A stretch of 49,695 nucleotides of DNA from assembly GCA_003224055.1 (NCBI GenBank), contig QHYE01000093.1, positions 1-49,695 of the forward strand, read 5' to 3'. The notes beneath the pieces are model-generated. The model was not told where the DNA came from and ran no database searches. It saw only the letters and a list, made by a program, of their open reading frames with translations. The stretch comes from Acidobacteriota bacterium. GTDB taxonomy: Bacteria; Acidobacteriota; Terriglobia; Acidiferrales; UBA7541. This document shows positions 8,340-17,220 of the stretch, piece after piece. The position numbers and the translations under genes are program-made. How positions within the stretch are numbered: the first letter of the stretch is position 1; the number at the start of each line of letters is the position of its first letter.

Positions 8340-8768
8340 CTAAATGCCGGGAGGGATTTTTCCGATGTATTTCGTCATGCGCGTCACGGATTCTCCGCCA
8401 TGCGTTTCGTACTGGACGCGGTCGACGCCAACGAAGGGATTCGCGCGGGCTTCACCGCCGCCGGGTCGCGCGGCGAATCCGGCGATGGAATCAAGCCCCA
8501 CGGCCGGCGAAGCATCACCATGATGGGATAGAGCGACTTCGATTCGGTCCGCGAAGCCCGTGAGCTTGACTTGCAAATGGGGTTGCTCTGCGGTCAAGGA
8601 ATGGAAGATTTCGACGCAAGCGGCGACGACGGAAGACTGCAATAGTGCGACGGCGTTGTCCTTCAGCCCCGCAGCGTCGGCGAGAAAGCGCGCCGCGCCG
8701 CCGACCGCTGCGGCCAAACGAGCATCGGCGTCAATCTGTAAGCTGAAGCTCTTGAGTTCAGTGGCCAC
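8340..8768 (-). CDS. RsbW-like (GHKL fold) protein with degenerate ATP site
   Basis: A 142-residue protein whose layout follows the RsbW/SpoIIAB anti-sigma kinase fold: a central helix LLQSSVVAACVEIFHSL where RsbW has its N-box, FADRIEVAL where RsbW has the strand before its G1 box, and a C-terminal ESVTRMTKYI strand. The residues that bind ATP are missing: the N-box Glu and Asn are replaced, the DxG motif reads SHHGD, and there is no GxGL. It may be a non-catalytic protein-binding relative. It overlaps the upstream zinc-ribbon gene by 11 bp, so the two are probably made together. The family call is tentative. Confidence 0.6.
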   Translation of the reverse strand: MATELKSFSLQIDADARLAAAVGGAARFLADAAGLKDNAVALLQSSVVAACVEIFHSLTAEQPHLQVKLTGFADRIEVALSHHGDASPAVGLDSIAGFAARPGGGEARANPFVGVDRVQYETHGGESVTRMTKYIGKIPPGI

Positions 8769-8937
8769 GGCTGCTGGCTAAAGAGACGTCGCAGGCTTCC
8801 CGGCAATCCGGGCAATAGTAGAGACCGTCCATGCAGAGGCGCACATCGTGCTGTCCTTTGCAGATCGTGCAGTACCTTTCACAAGTGCAGCGCTCTTCCG
8901 GCAAATCACACTGCATGCAGACGGTAGGAGCTTGCAT
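8758..8937 (-). CDS. Small cysteine-rich zinc-ribbon protein
   Basis: Only 59 residues with nine cysteines in knuckle-like pairs (CMQC, CTC, CTIC, CPDC plus CMDG and REAC), consistent with two zinc-binding knuckles. The start at 8937 follows GGAGGG at 3 bp; a longer in-frame start at 9138 would add a poorly conserved-looking extension and overlap the kinase gene. Similar short proteins occur in Acidobacteriota as hypothetical proteins (recollection). It could bind zinc, nucleic acid or a partner. Its 3' end overlaps the RsbW-like gene, suggesting joint function. Confidence 0.75.
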   Translation of the reverse strand: MQAPTVCMQCDLPEERCTCERYCTICKGQHDVRLCMDGLYYCPDCREACDVSLASSRGH

Positions 8938-9082
8938 AGGCCCTCCGTGAAAACTGTACCTGAGCCGTGGAGTCGCGGCAAGACGAAGGTCTGAAGGATA
9001 CGGCGAGTCGTTTACCTCCTTTGCTGCGTATTCCGCCAACGCCCTCTTGGCCTTTTTCAGCGGACACGCGAATGAGTGGAAG

Positions 9083-11773
9083 TTATGGCAACTGGATGCG
9101 ATAGAGGTTGCGGCGCGTATTCTGGCGGGTGAAGGCATAGAAGGATGGGTTTACTGCCGAAGGCAATCCGGAGGGGAGCACAGTAGCCGATTTCGCATTC
9201 TTGAAGTCCTCGATTCGCGCAATTCCAGCCGGCGGTAACCTCGGAAGTCCCGAGTCGTGCAGCACTGGTAGCGCGTGGGTGCTCTCGGACAGTTGCGGGA
9301 AGTAGACGTACATGAATTTTTCAGTGATGTCCCAGTTTAGCAGGCAATAACCCAGGCACAACGGCACCACCTTATTTCCATCCATCTCAAATGCTTTGAT
9401 CGCAGTCGTGTGCTCTTGGTCGGGATTCGGTAAGCTCGCAACGATCCAACGGCCGTCCGGCGAAACCGCTACGGCATCTAATATGCGTTCCGTTGTTATC
9501 TTGCGGCGGCCCGTTCCATCTCCTTTCATGCGATAGATAAAATTCGAGCTGCCTTCGATTGCGCGAAAAACAAGATCGCCATCCGGTAGGAAATGCGGAG
9601 AATCTTCGCTTGCCGTTGAGGAGATGCGCACCGGCGAGGAGCGCCGATTGGTTGGCGCAACCCACAGGCTGGAATGGCCGCTCTGGTCATTGACGGCGAA
9701 CGCTATTGCTTTTCCATCCCGGGAAACTGAGTAGGCGGCCATTGAGTAACCCGGCAGGAGTCTTTCCACTTTTCCGCTATTTAGCTCCGTCACCCACAAC
9801 TCGTAACCGCGCGTTTGGCCATTGGCCATCAGAAAATAGAGTTTGTTTCCATCCGAAGAGAAAGAAGACGCAACGGCATTTCCCTCCGAGGAGATCTGGT
9901 GGTCGCCGTCCTTGTCATGCAACCAGACGGTACTGTCCTGCGAGCCAACCGACGTAATGAACGACTTGCCGTCGGAGGCCATGGCAATCCCTTCCTGGGA
10001 GGTAGGGCCGGAAGTCACTTGCTCAGGTTCTCCTCCAGGAAAACGCTGCCGCCAGATATGAGAATCGTCGGTGTCTGCAGTGACGTACAGCCATTTACCA
10101 TCTGGGGACCAAGCGCCTGACGTGCAGGCACCACCGGGAGGACCAACGACGCGGACGTCGCCACTTCCCTGGAAGGGAACAACTCGGCACGGTAAAATTC
10201 TGCCACGACTATCCATTTCAACGACCAATACCCACCGTCCGTCCGGGGAAAGATACGAATGATGAGCCATGCTGCGCTCACCAGTGGGCAGGTAGATGTC
10301 GCGGCCGTGCCCGCGGCCCTCGTCCGTGGTCACAACCGCCATGTGCAATCCTTCTTTGATCTCAGAAAAGAGCAGCCGCTTCCCAGCTTCGATCCAAGTC
10401 AAAGACGAAGCATTAGGTAGGAGAACGTGAGGATCGCCGCCGAGAACAGGCACTTCCCATGTGTCAAAAGGTGCGGCCGTACCGTACGCAACGCGCGAGC
10501 TATCCGGAGAGAAGGTCGGGCTTAATTTCTGCGTGGCGTCGTGGGTAAGTTGGACGGGCTGGCCGTCCGGCAGGAATTTGACATAGATTTGTCCCGGGCC
10601 GAAGAATGAATTACCTCCACGGATGAATGTGAGCATCCGTCCGTCGGGAGACAAAGCCGGGTAGACAGCAGAGTCGGTAAAAAATGTGAGTTGCTCCCAC
10701 TCCTTGCTAACGGGACGTCCACTCCGAGACGAGCGATACAGCAGAAACGCTCCTGCCGCGCCTGCTAACACGAGGAACGCCGCCGCGACATAGTAGCCTC
10801 GCCGTCTCCAGTCCGTTGCTGTTACCTTCGAGGATGCAGGCAGTGCTTCCAGATCGACATGTCCCGTTTGTCCTGAAGGCAATATCCGCGTGCGGCCCGA
10901 ACTGCTGTCGCGTTGGAGGCGCTGCAATTCCGCACGCAGGTCAGACGCGTGCTGGCAGCGGAGAGCAGGGTCTTTCTCGAGCGCCCGGTTGATTATTTCC
11001 TCCAACTTGGCCGGCAGATCAGGATTCAGGCGCACGGGCGCCACAGGCTCCCGATTCAGGATGGCCTCGAAAATGACCCCGGAAGTATCTCCGCGAAATG
11101 GCAACGCGCCTGTGGCCATCTCATAGAGCACTACGCCCAGCGAGAAGAGATCGGTCCGCGCATCCAGTTCCTTGCCGCGCACCTGCTCCGGCGACATATA
11201 AGCGACCGTGCCTACCGCAGTGCCGGGGCTGGTCAGCAATTCTTTCGCCGTTGCGGTTGCCAGCGCAGAAACACCTTCGGCAAAATTGGCGACCTTCGCC
11301 AAGCCAAAATCGAGAACTTTGGCATGCCCGCGCTTGGTGACAAAAATGTTAGCTGGCTTGATGTCGCGGTGAATGATGCCCTCAGCGTGAGCGGCGTCAA
11401 GCGCGTCTGCAATTTCGATCGCCAGCGACAGCAGAGTTTCCAGCTCCATGGGGCGGCTTCCGATGCGGTGCCTGAGCGTGGTGCCCTCGAGGTATTCCAT
11501 GGCAATGAATGCTTGGGCCTCATCTTCGCCGACGTCGTAGATGGTGCAGATGTTGGGGTGATTCAGGGCCGAGGCGGCTTTGGCTTCGCGGCGAAATCGG
11601 CTCAGGGCTTGCGGGTCCCTGGCAACACCGTCAGGCAGAAACTTCAGAGCGACAAAGCGATCCAGGCGCGTGTCCTGCGCTTTGTAGACCACACCCATGC
11701 CTCCGCCACCGAGCTTCTCGATAATGCGGTAATGCGAGATGGTCAGTCCGATCAGAGATGAGGTATCAGGCAT
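9083..11773 (-). CDS. Membrane Ser/Thr protein kinase with TolB-like beta-propeller
   Basis: An 896-residue one-pass membrane kinase. The Hanks-type kinase domain spans about residues 14-285: glycine loop [10 protein letters not shown], Lys44 in [13 protein letters not shown] at 135-142, DFG at 155-157 and [11 protein letters not shown] transmembrane helix lies at about 328-346. The outer part (about 350-896) has repeated WD40/TolB-like blades such as [26 protein letters not shown] and [13 protein letters not shown], so an extracytoplasmic propeller probably senses a ligand or partner. All catalytic motifs are present. The promoter at 11783-11811 predicts a transcript that starts almost at the ATG. 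Confidence 0.95.
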   Translation of the reverse strand: MPDTSSLIGLTISHYRIIEKLGGGGMGVVYKAQDTRLDRFVALKFLPDGVARDPQALSRFRREAKAASALNHPNICTIYDVGEDEAQAFIAMEYLEGTTLRHRIGSRPMELETLLSLAIEIADALDAAHAEGIIHRDIKPANIFVTKRGHAKVLDFGLAKVANFAEGVSALATATAKELLTSPGTAVGTVAYMSPEQVRGKELDARTDLFSLGVVLYEMATGALPFRGDTSGVIFEAILNREPVAPVRLNPDLPAKLEEIINRALEKDPALRCQHASDLRAELQRLQRDSSSGRTRILPSGQTGHVDLEALPASSKVTATDWRRRGYYVAAAFLVLAGAAGAFLLYRSSRSGRPVSKEWEQLTFFTDSAVYPALSPDGRMLTFIRGGNSFFGPGQIYVKFLPDGQPVQLTHDATQKLSPTFSPDSSRVAYGTAAPFDTWEVPVLGGDPHVLLPNASSLTWIEAGKRLLFSEIKEGLHMAVVTTDEGRGHGRDIYLPTGERSMAHHSYLSPDGRWVLVVEMDSRGRILPCRVVPFQGSGDVRVVGPPGGACTSGAWSPDGKWLYVTADTDDSHIWRQRFPGGEPEQVTSGPTSQEGIAMASDGKSFITSVGSQDSTVWLHDKDGDHQISSEGNAVASSFSSDGNKLYFLMANGQTRGYELWVTELNSGKVERLLPGYSMAAYSVSRDGKAIAFAVNDQSGHSSLWVAPTNRRSSPVRISSTASEDSPHFLPDGDLVFRAIEGSSNFIYRMKGDGTGRRKITTERILDAVAVSPDGRWIVASLPNPDQEHTTAIKAFEMDGNKVVPLCLGYCLLNWDITEKFMYVYFPQLSESTHALPVLHDSGLPRLPPAGIARIEDFKNAKSATVLPSGLPSAVNPSFYAFTRQNTRRNLYRIQLP

Positions 11774-11782
11774 TTCGCGCTC

Positions 11783-11811
11783 ATCTTAGGTTTTGTCCGG
11801 AGGCAAGTCAA
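11783..11811 (-). promoter_or_regulatory. Sigma70-type promoter of the kinase gene
   Basis: On the minus strand TTGACT (11811-11806), a 17-bp spacer and TAAGAT (11788-11783). The expected transcription start is near 11776, only about 3 bp before the ATG ending at 11773, which implies a leaderless or nearly leaderless mRNA. No Shine-Dalgarno sequence is seen before this start, which fits. Confidence 0.65.
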
Positions 11812-11854
11812 CGGAGCCAAAATCCATGCGACACGGTCCCTCTTGCCGGTTTCT

Positions 11855-11883
11855 TTGACCCGTTTGTGCGTGCATGCTAGTAT
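11855..11883 (+). promoter_or_regulatory. Sigma70-type promoter of the gcv operon
   Basis: TTGACC (11855-11860), a 17-bp spacer and TAGTAT (11878-11883), with TGC before the -10 making it an extended -10. The expected start near 11890 leaves a leader of about 15 nt before gcvT, too short for a glycine riboswitch. Confidence 0.7.
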
Positions 11884-11904
11884 CAATTTCTCTCGAGCAC
11901 TTGA

Positions 11905-13092
11905 ATGGAATCCGTCACAACTCCTCCCATTAGCGAGCTTCGCAAGACGGCGCTGAACGCATTGCACCGCCGCCGGGGCGCAAAGATGGTGAATTTCGGC
12001 GGCTGGGACATGCCGGTGGAATACCCGTCGAGCGGCGGGCTGATCGCGGAACACAAAGCAGTGCGCGGGAGCGTGGGTGTTTTTGACGTCAGCCACATGG
12101 GCGACATTCGCATCCGCAGCGGCGCCAAGCTCAGAGGAGCGCTGGCGGCGGTGCAGCACATCAGCATGAATGACGCGTCGAAGCTGGCCATCGGGCAGGC
12201 ACACTATTCGGCGATGCTTTATCCGGAAGGCACGTTCGTGGACGACGTGATCGTACACCGGCTGGGCGAAGACGATTTTCTCCTGGTGATTAATGCGGGA
12301 ACGCGGGAGAAAGACATCAACTGGGTGCGCGCGAACACGAGAGGTTTTGATTGCGTGGTCGAGGAACTCAGCGACGCGTATACGCAGTTGGCAATTCAGG
12401 GACCGCGCGCCGTGGATGTTTTGCGAAAACTTACGGATACGGACTTGAGCGCAATCAAGAACTACTGGTTCACGCACGGGACGGTTTGCGGGCTGAAGAA
12501 CACGCTGATTGCGCGGACCGGATACACCGGTGAAGACGGGTTCGAGATCTATGTGCCGTCCGACGCGGCGACCAGCGAAAAAGTTTGGAATCAAGTAATG
12601 GAAGCGGGGCGCGAATTCGGGATCATTCCCTGCGGATTGGGAGCCCGGAACACGCTGCGGCTGGAATCGAAGATGGCGCTCTACGGGCACGAGATCAGCG
12701 ACAAGATTAACGTGTGGGAGGCGGGACTGGACCGCTACTGCAAGATGGAGAAGGGCGATTTCATCGGACGCGCCGCGGTGGAACGCGCGAAAGCGGCAGG
12801 ATTGACGCGGACGCTCATTGGGCTGGAAATGATCGATCGCGGCATTGCGCGCGACGAATATCCCTGCTGCAATGAGGCCGGCGAGGCGATCGGCGTGATC
12901 ACCAGCGGCTCGCCTTCCCCGACGCTGGGCAAAAATATCGCGCTCGCGTACGTGCCGCCGTCCTATTCGGCCGTGGGAACAGTTTTGTACGTTGAAATTC
13001 GCAATCAGAATTGCAAGGCGCAGGTGGTTCCGACGCCGTTTTACAAGCGGCCGAAGTTAGCATCCACATCGAACGCGACGAAAACGGCTTGA
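11905..13092 (+). CDS. gcvT: Glycine cleavage system T protein (aminomethyltransferase)
   Basis: A 395-residue T protein. It takes the aminomethyl group from lipoylated H protein and transfers it to tetrahydrofolate, giving 5,10-methylene-THF and ammonia. Family motifs are VNFGGWDMPVEY, VFDVSHMGDI, LAIQGPRA, ARTGYTGEDGFEIY, GLGARNTLRLE and the C-terminal VITSGSPSPTLGKNIALAYV. The ATG at 11905 is the first start after the promoter and matches the family N-terminus, although its ribosome site is weak. First gene of gcvT-DUF2059-gcvH-gcvPA-gcvPB. Confidence 0.96.
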   Translation: MESVTTPPISELRKTALNALHRRRGAKMVNFGGWDMPVEYPSSGGLIAEHKAVRGSVGVFDVSHMGDIRIRSGAKLRGALAAVQHISMNDASKLAIGQAHYSAMLYPEGTFVDDVIVHRLGEDDFLLVINAGTREKDINWVRANTRGFDCVVEELSDAYTQLAIQGPRAVDVLRKLTDTDLSAIKNYWFTHGTVCGLKNTLIARTGYTGEDGFEIYVPSDAATSEKVWNQVMEAGREFGIIPCGLGARNTLRLESKMALYGHEISDKINVWEAGLDRYCKMEKGDFIGRAAVERAKAAGLTRTLIGLEMIDRGIARDEYPCCNEAGEAIGVITSGSPSPTLGKNIALAYVPPSYSAVGTVLYVEIRNQNCKAQVVPTPFYKRPKLASTSNATKTA

Positions 13093-13112
13093 GAGGAATC
13101 AAAGGAGCATCC

Positions 13113-13724
13113 ATGAAAACCCTGACGGCTCTCCTTTTGTGCTGGATTGCTCCGTTCGCGGCGGTCGCAGGCGGCACCGCTCCGCGCGTGCAAGACCCGA
13201 AACCCGTGCAAGCTGCTCCCACCCAAACTGCCGTGACACCAGCTCAGGCAGCTTCCGGAAATTCCGCGCCGAGTATCGATCCAGCGAAAGAGACGGCGAT
13301 CCGAAAGATGTTTGAAGTCATGGGAATGACGAAAATGATGCAGCAGGTGCTCGCGGGAATGAGCAGCAATATGAAGCCCATGCTGATGTCTTCCCTGCCT
13401 GCTGGCGAGTATCGTGAAAAGCTGGCGGACTTGTTTCTCCAAAAATTTCAATCCAAGCTCCGCGTGGAGCAATTGATGGACCTGGCGATTCCGATTTACG
13501 CCAAATATTTCAGCAAAGAAGAACTTGAGGGGCTGATGCGATTTTACCAGACACCTCTGGGCCAGAAGACTTTGTCGGTTCTACCGCAAGCCATGGTCGA
13601 AATGCAGACGGAATCGATGAAGTTGGGCGAAAAAATTGGCCGCGAAGCGATGGTGGAAGTGCTCGACGAGCATCCTGATCTGAAAAAAGCTCTCGAGGAA
13701 TCTGCGGCTCCGCCCAAGAATTGA
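13113..13724 (+). CDS. Secreted DUF2059-type protein inside the gcv operon
   Basis: A 203-residue protein with a signal peptide (residues 1 to about 20), a Pro/Ala/Gln-rich linker to about 55, and a helical domain that reads as DUF2059 (YAKYFSKEELEGLMRFYQTP, GQKTLSVLPQAM). DUF2059 proteins are exported and of unknown function. The start has AAAGGAG upstream. It lies 20 bp after gcvT and 73 bp before gcvH, so it is probably co-transcribed although its product would be outside the cytoplasm. A small CGCAGC/GCTGCG hairpin (13726-13742) directly follows its stop and may lower readthrough into gcvH. Confidence 0.85.
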   Translation: MKTLTALLLCWIAPFAAVAGGTAPRVQDPKPVQAAPTQTAVTPAQAASGNSAPSIDPAKETAIRKMFEVMGMTKMMQQVLAGMSSNMKPMLMSSLPAGEYREKLADLFLQKFQSKLRVEQLMDLAIPIYAKYFSKEELEGLMRFYQTPLGQKTLSVLPQAMVEMQTESMKLGEKIGREAMVEVLDEHPDLKKALEESAAPPKN

Positions 13725-13797
13725 GCGCAGCGGGATGCTGCGTTGAACGGTGGGCTGCGGCGCGAAAGCTATTGTAAAGTTCACAGGAGAATCTGAA

Positions 13798-14199
13798 ATG
13801 GCGTATCCGAAACAGTACCGCTACACGAAAGAACATGAATGGGTGGACGCGAGGGGCGACCTTGCGACCATCGGAATCACCGACTACGCACAGCATGAAT
13901 TGGGCGACGTCGTATTCGTCGAGCTGCCGAAGCCGGGAACGAAACTCGAAACCGGAAAGACTTTCGGGACCGTGGAATCGGTGAAAGCCGTGAGCGAGAT
14001 TTATGCGCCGGCCTCCGGCGAAGTGCTTGAAGCGAACGCGGAACTGCACAACACTCCGGAAAAACTCAATACGGATCCGCACGGAGCGGCGTGGCTCATC
14101 AAAGCGCGACTGACGAATGCGAGTGAGCTGAACGGCTTGATGGACGCGGCCGCGTACGAAGCGTACATCGCCGATAAAGGCAAGGAAGCCTCGGCCTGA
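13798..14199 (+). CDS. gcvH: Glycine cleavage system H protein
   Basis: A 133-residue lipoyl carrier that shuttles the aminomethyl group between the P, T and L proteins. It is a single lipoyl-type domain with KEHEWV near the N-terminus and the lipoylation site ESVKAVSEIYAP (Lys63). Length is typical. CACAGGAG precedes the ATG. Its stop overlaps the gcvPA start by one base (TGATG), so the two are translationally coupled. Confidence 0.97.
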   Translation: MAYPKQYRYTKEHEWVDARGDLATIGITDYAQHELGDVVFVELPKPGTKLETGKTFGTVESVKAVSEIYAPASGEVLEANAELHNTPEKLNTDPHGAAWLIKARLTNASELNGLMDAAAYEAYIADKGKEASA

Positions 14200-15545
14200 T
14201 GCGCTATCTCCCGAAGAGCCCTGCCGAGCGGCAGGAGATGCTCGCCGCTATCGGCGCAAAATCCATCGAGGAATTGTTTTCCAGCATTCCGGAACGTTTT
14301 CGCCTGCGCGAGCCGCTGAAGATCCCCGGACCGTATTCGGAAGCCGAAGTGATCCAGTATTTCAAGGAGCGCGCGGCGGAGAATTCGAACGGGTACACGA
14401 GTTTTCTGGGCGCAGGCGTTTACAATCATCTGCGCTCCGTGGTGACGGACGCCATCATCCAGCGCGGCGAATTTCTCACTTCCTACACGCCGTATCAGGC
14501 GGAAATCACGCAAGGCACGCTGCAGGCCATTTTCGAATTTCAGACGCTGATGTGCCAGTTGACGGGGCAGGAAGTCGCAAACGCCTCCATGTACGACGGC
14601 TCGACGGCGACGACGGAAGCCGTGCTGATGGCGGAGCGGTTGACGGGGCGTCGGCGCGTGCTGGTGGCGCGGTCCGTGCATCCGGAATACCGCGACGTGC
14701 TGAAGACCTACGCGAAAAATTCCGGATTGCATGTGGAAGAAATCCCGTTCTCGGCGAGCGGCACGGTGGACGCAAAGGCGCTGCAAGCGGCGCTGAAAGA
14801 CGATGCTGCGGCAGTGGTCGTGCAATCGCCGAATTTTTTCGGAGTGATCGAAACACTCGAGCCACTCGCGGAGGCGGTGCACACCTCGGGCGGAATGCTG
14901 GTGGTTGCCATCGCCGAGGGCGTCTCCCTCGGGCTGGTTCGTCCGCCGGTAGAGGCGGATATTGTGGCCATGGAGGCGCAGAGCTTCGGGCTGGCCCCGA
15001 GTTACGGCGGGCCGTTCGCCGGCGTGATCGCTTCGCGAGACAAGTTTGTGCGGCAAATGCCGGGACGCCTGTCGGGACAAACCACCGACACGGAAGGCCG
15101 CCGCGGATTCGTGCTGACCCTGGCGACACGCGAGCAGCACATCCGGCGCGAGAAGGCTACTTCGAATATCTGCACTAACCAGGCGCTTTGCGCGCTGGCG
15201 GCTACCGTGCACTTGACTCTGCTCGGTAAAGAAGGTTTGCGCGAAATGGCGCAACACAATTTTTCAAAGGCTCAGTTTGCGCTTTCTGAATTGCTGAAGA
15301 TTCCCGGCGTGAAGCGCGCGTTCGATGCGCCGTTCTTCAATGAATTTGTGGTCGAGTTTCCGCGCTCGGTGAGGCTGATCAACACACAGCTGCTACGCGA
15401 CAAGATTATCGGGCCGCTCGCATTGGGAACGGCGTATCCGGAACTTACGAAGCGTGCACTAGTCTGCGTGACGGAAACGACCTCCCGCGCGGAGATCGAG
15501 CGATTTGCGGGCGCGCTGAAACGGGCGCTCCAGCAGCCGATTTGA
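14199..15545 (+). CDS. gcvPA: Glycine dehydrogenase (decarboxylating) subunit 1
   Basis: A 448-residue alpha subunit of the split P protein, which with subunit 2 decarboxylates glycine on pyridoxal phosphate and loads H protein. Motifs are FLGAGVYNH, TPYQAEITQGTLQ, ANASMYDGSTA, PSYGGPFAG and RMPGRLSG-like QMPGRLSGQTTD. The start overlaps the gcvH stop. The PLP lysine is on the partner encoded by the next gene, 58 bp downstream. The two-subunit P protein is usual in many bacteria and archaea. Confidence 0.96.
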   Translation: MRYLPKSPAERQEMLAAIGAKSIEELFSSIPERFRLREPLKIPGPYSEAEVIQYFKERAAENSNGYTSFLGAGVYNHLRSVVTDAIIQRGEFLTSYTPYQAEITQGTLQAIFEFQTLMCQLTGQEVANASMYDGSTATTEAVLMAERLTGRRRVLVARSVHPEYRDVLKTYAKNSGLHVEEIPFSASGTVDAKALQAALKDDAAAVVVQSPNFFGVIETLEPLAEAVHTSGGMLVVAIAEGVSLGLVRPPVEADIVAMEAQSFGLAPSYGGPFAGVIASRDKFVRQMPGRLSGQTTDTEGRRGFVLTLATREQHIRREKATSNICTNQALCALAATVHLTLLGKEGLREMAQHNFSKAQFALSELLKIPGVKRAFDAPFFNEFVVEFPRSVRLINTQLLRDKIIGPLALGTAYPELTKRALVCVTETTSRAEIERFAGALKRALQQPI

Positions 15546-15603
15546 CCGAAGTTGATTTTCTACAGGTGCAGCGCGCGGCGCATTTCGAAGCGGAAAGCGG
15601 ACA

Positions 15604-17115
15604 ATGAAAGACCGAATCAAGAAGGCTTCTACACACACGAATCAGAACGAAGGACTGATCTTCGAGAAATCGTCCCCCGGAAAGCGGGCGTTCGAATTGC
15701 CGCCGCTCGATGTGCCCGCGACCGATCCAGCGAAGGCGCTGGGTGCGAATCACCGGCGCGAAGGCGTCGAAGGATTTCCGGAAGTGAGCGAGATCGAGGT
15801 GCTGCGCCACTTCACGAGGCTTTCGACCTGGAACTACGCCATTGATCTAGGAATGTACCCGCTGGGCTCCTGCACGATGAAATATAATCCGCGCGTCAAT
15901 GAATTCGTAGCGCGGCTCGACGGAATTGCAACCGAGCATCCGTACCAACCGCAGGAACTCTCGCAAGGCTGCTTAAAAATTTTGCGCTTGCTGGAAGAAT
16001 GCCTGCTGGAGATCACCGGCATGGACGCCATAACGCTGCAGCCTGCCGCGGGCGCGCAGGGAGAGATGACCGGGCTGCTTCTGATTCGCGCGTACCTGGA
16101 GAAGCAGGGGAATCCGCGCAAGAAGGTGCTGATTCCAGATTCCGCGCACGGAACGAATCCGGCGACGGCGGTGATCGCAGGCTATGAAGTTGAGAACATC
16201 AAGTCCGAGTCGCACGGACAGATTGATGTGGAAAAGCTGCGCGAGCTGGTGACCAATGACGTCGCGGCGCTTATGATCACCAATCCTTCGACGCTCGGCA
16301 TTTTCGAGCAGCGCATCCCGGAAATCGCGGAAATCCTGCACGCCAAGGGCGCGCTGCTTTACATGGATGGCGCGAACATGAACGCCCTTGCGGGCGTGAC
16401 GCGCCCGGGGGATCTCGGCGTGGACGTGATGCACCTGAACCTGCACAAAACGTTTTCAACGCCCCACGGTGGCGGAGGCCCCGGCGCGGGCCCGGTGGCG
16501 ATGAAGAGAGTCCTCGAACCGTTCCGTCCGGTACCGATCCTGGTGGAAAAAGAGGACGGCCGGCTGGCGCTCGAGCCCATGCGGCGGGACTCGATCGGCA
16601 GGGTGAAAGCGTTCTCTGGTAATTTTGGCGTGTTGGTCCGTGCGCTGGCGTACATCCTCGCCTACGGCCCGGGAGTGCGGCAGGCCACGGAAGACGCCGT
16701 GCTCAACGCCAACTACATTCGAAAGAATCTCGAAGGTGTTTTCGATCTGCCGTATTCCCTGCCCTCGATGCACGAAGTGGTGTTCAGCGACGCCATCCAA
16801 AAGAAGAACGGCGTGAACACTATGGATGTCGCGAAACGGTTGATTGACTACGGCTTCCATCCGTACACCACCGCGTTCCCCTTGATTGTGCCCGGCGCGC
16901 TGATGATCGAGCCGACGGAATCGGAATCCAAGGAAGAGTGCGACCTGTTTATAGATGCGATGAAAGCGATCGCGGACGAAGCCGCCACCAATCCTGAAAT
17001 TGTGAAGACCGCGCCGCACACGACGCGCGTTCGCCGCCTGGATGAAGTTGGCGCCGCGCGCAAACCGATCCTGCGCTGGAAGCCGGCGACGACTCGAAGC
17101 GAAGCCGCCGACTAA
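15604..17115 (+). CDS. gcvPB: Glycine dehydrogenase (decarboxylating) subunit 2
   Basis: A 503-residue beta subunit of the split P protein. The PLP-binding lysine is Lys282 in LNLHKTFSTPHGGGGPG. Other motifs are YPLGSCTMKYNP, LQPAAGAQGE, PDSAHGTNPA and YMDGANMNA. With GcvPA it forms the P protein heterotetramer in the cytoplasm. It is the last gcv gene; the L protein (lipoamide dehydrogenase) is not in the window, as is common because it is shared with other complexes. Confidence 0.97.
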   Translation: MKDRIKKASTHTNQNEGLIFEKSSPGKRAFELPPLDVPATDPAKALGANHRREGVEGFPEVSEIEVLRHFTRLSTWNYAIDLGMYPLGSCTMKYNPRVNEFVARLDGIATEHPYQPQELSQGCLKILRLLEECLLEITGMDAITLQPAAGAQGEMTGLLLIRAYLEKQGNPRKKVLIPDSAHGTNPATAVIAGYEVENIKSESHGQIDVEKLRELVTNDVAALMITNPSTLGIFEQRIPEIAEILHAKGALLYMDGANMNALAGVTRPGDLGVDVMHLNLHKTFSTPHGGGGPGAGPVAMKRVLEPFRPVPILVEKEDGRLALEPMRRDSIGRVKAFSGNFGVLVRALAYILAYGPGVRQATEDAVLNANYIRKNLEGVFDLPYSLPSMHEVVFSDAIQKKNGVNTMDVAKRLIDYGFHPYTTAFPLIVPGALMIEPTESESKEECDLFIDAMKAIADEAATNPEIVKTAPHTTRVRRLDEVGAARKPILRWKPATTRSEAAD

Positions 17116-17181
17116 GTTCGAGCGCTCGATTCCCTGCACGACACAGGCGAGCGCGCTGCGCATTTCGTTCGCCCTTTCCCC

Positions 17182-17190
17182 TGCTAAAAT
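17182..17190 (+). promoter_or_regulatory. Extended -10 promoter of the SulP gene
   Basis: TGCTAAAAT (TGN plus TAAAAT). No good -35 lies 17 bp upstream (ATTTCG at 17162-17167). Expected start near 17197. This favours the ATG at 17221 over the TTG at 17206 as the SulP start. Confidence 0.45.
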
Positions 17191-17220
17191 CCGGAGAGAG
17201 ATTTTTTGTCCGAGGCTGCC

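Noticed and set aside
11884-11904. Glycine riboswitch upstream of gcvT
   Set aside because: The promoter at 11855-11883 leaves a leader of only about 15 nt, with no room for an aptamer.
14001-15257. Long open frame antisense to gcvH/gcvPA
   Set aside because: Arg/His-rich shadow of the GC-rich coding strand; no domain and no ribosome site.
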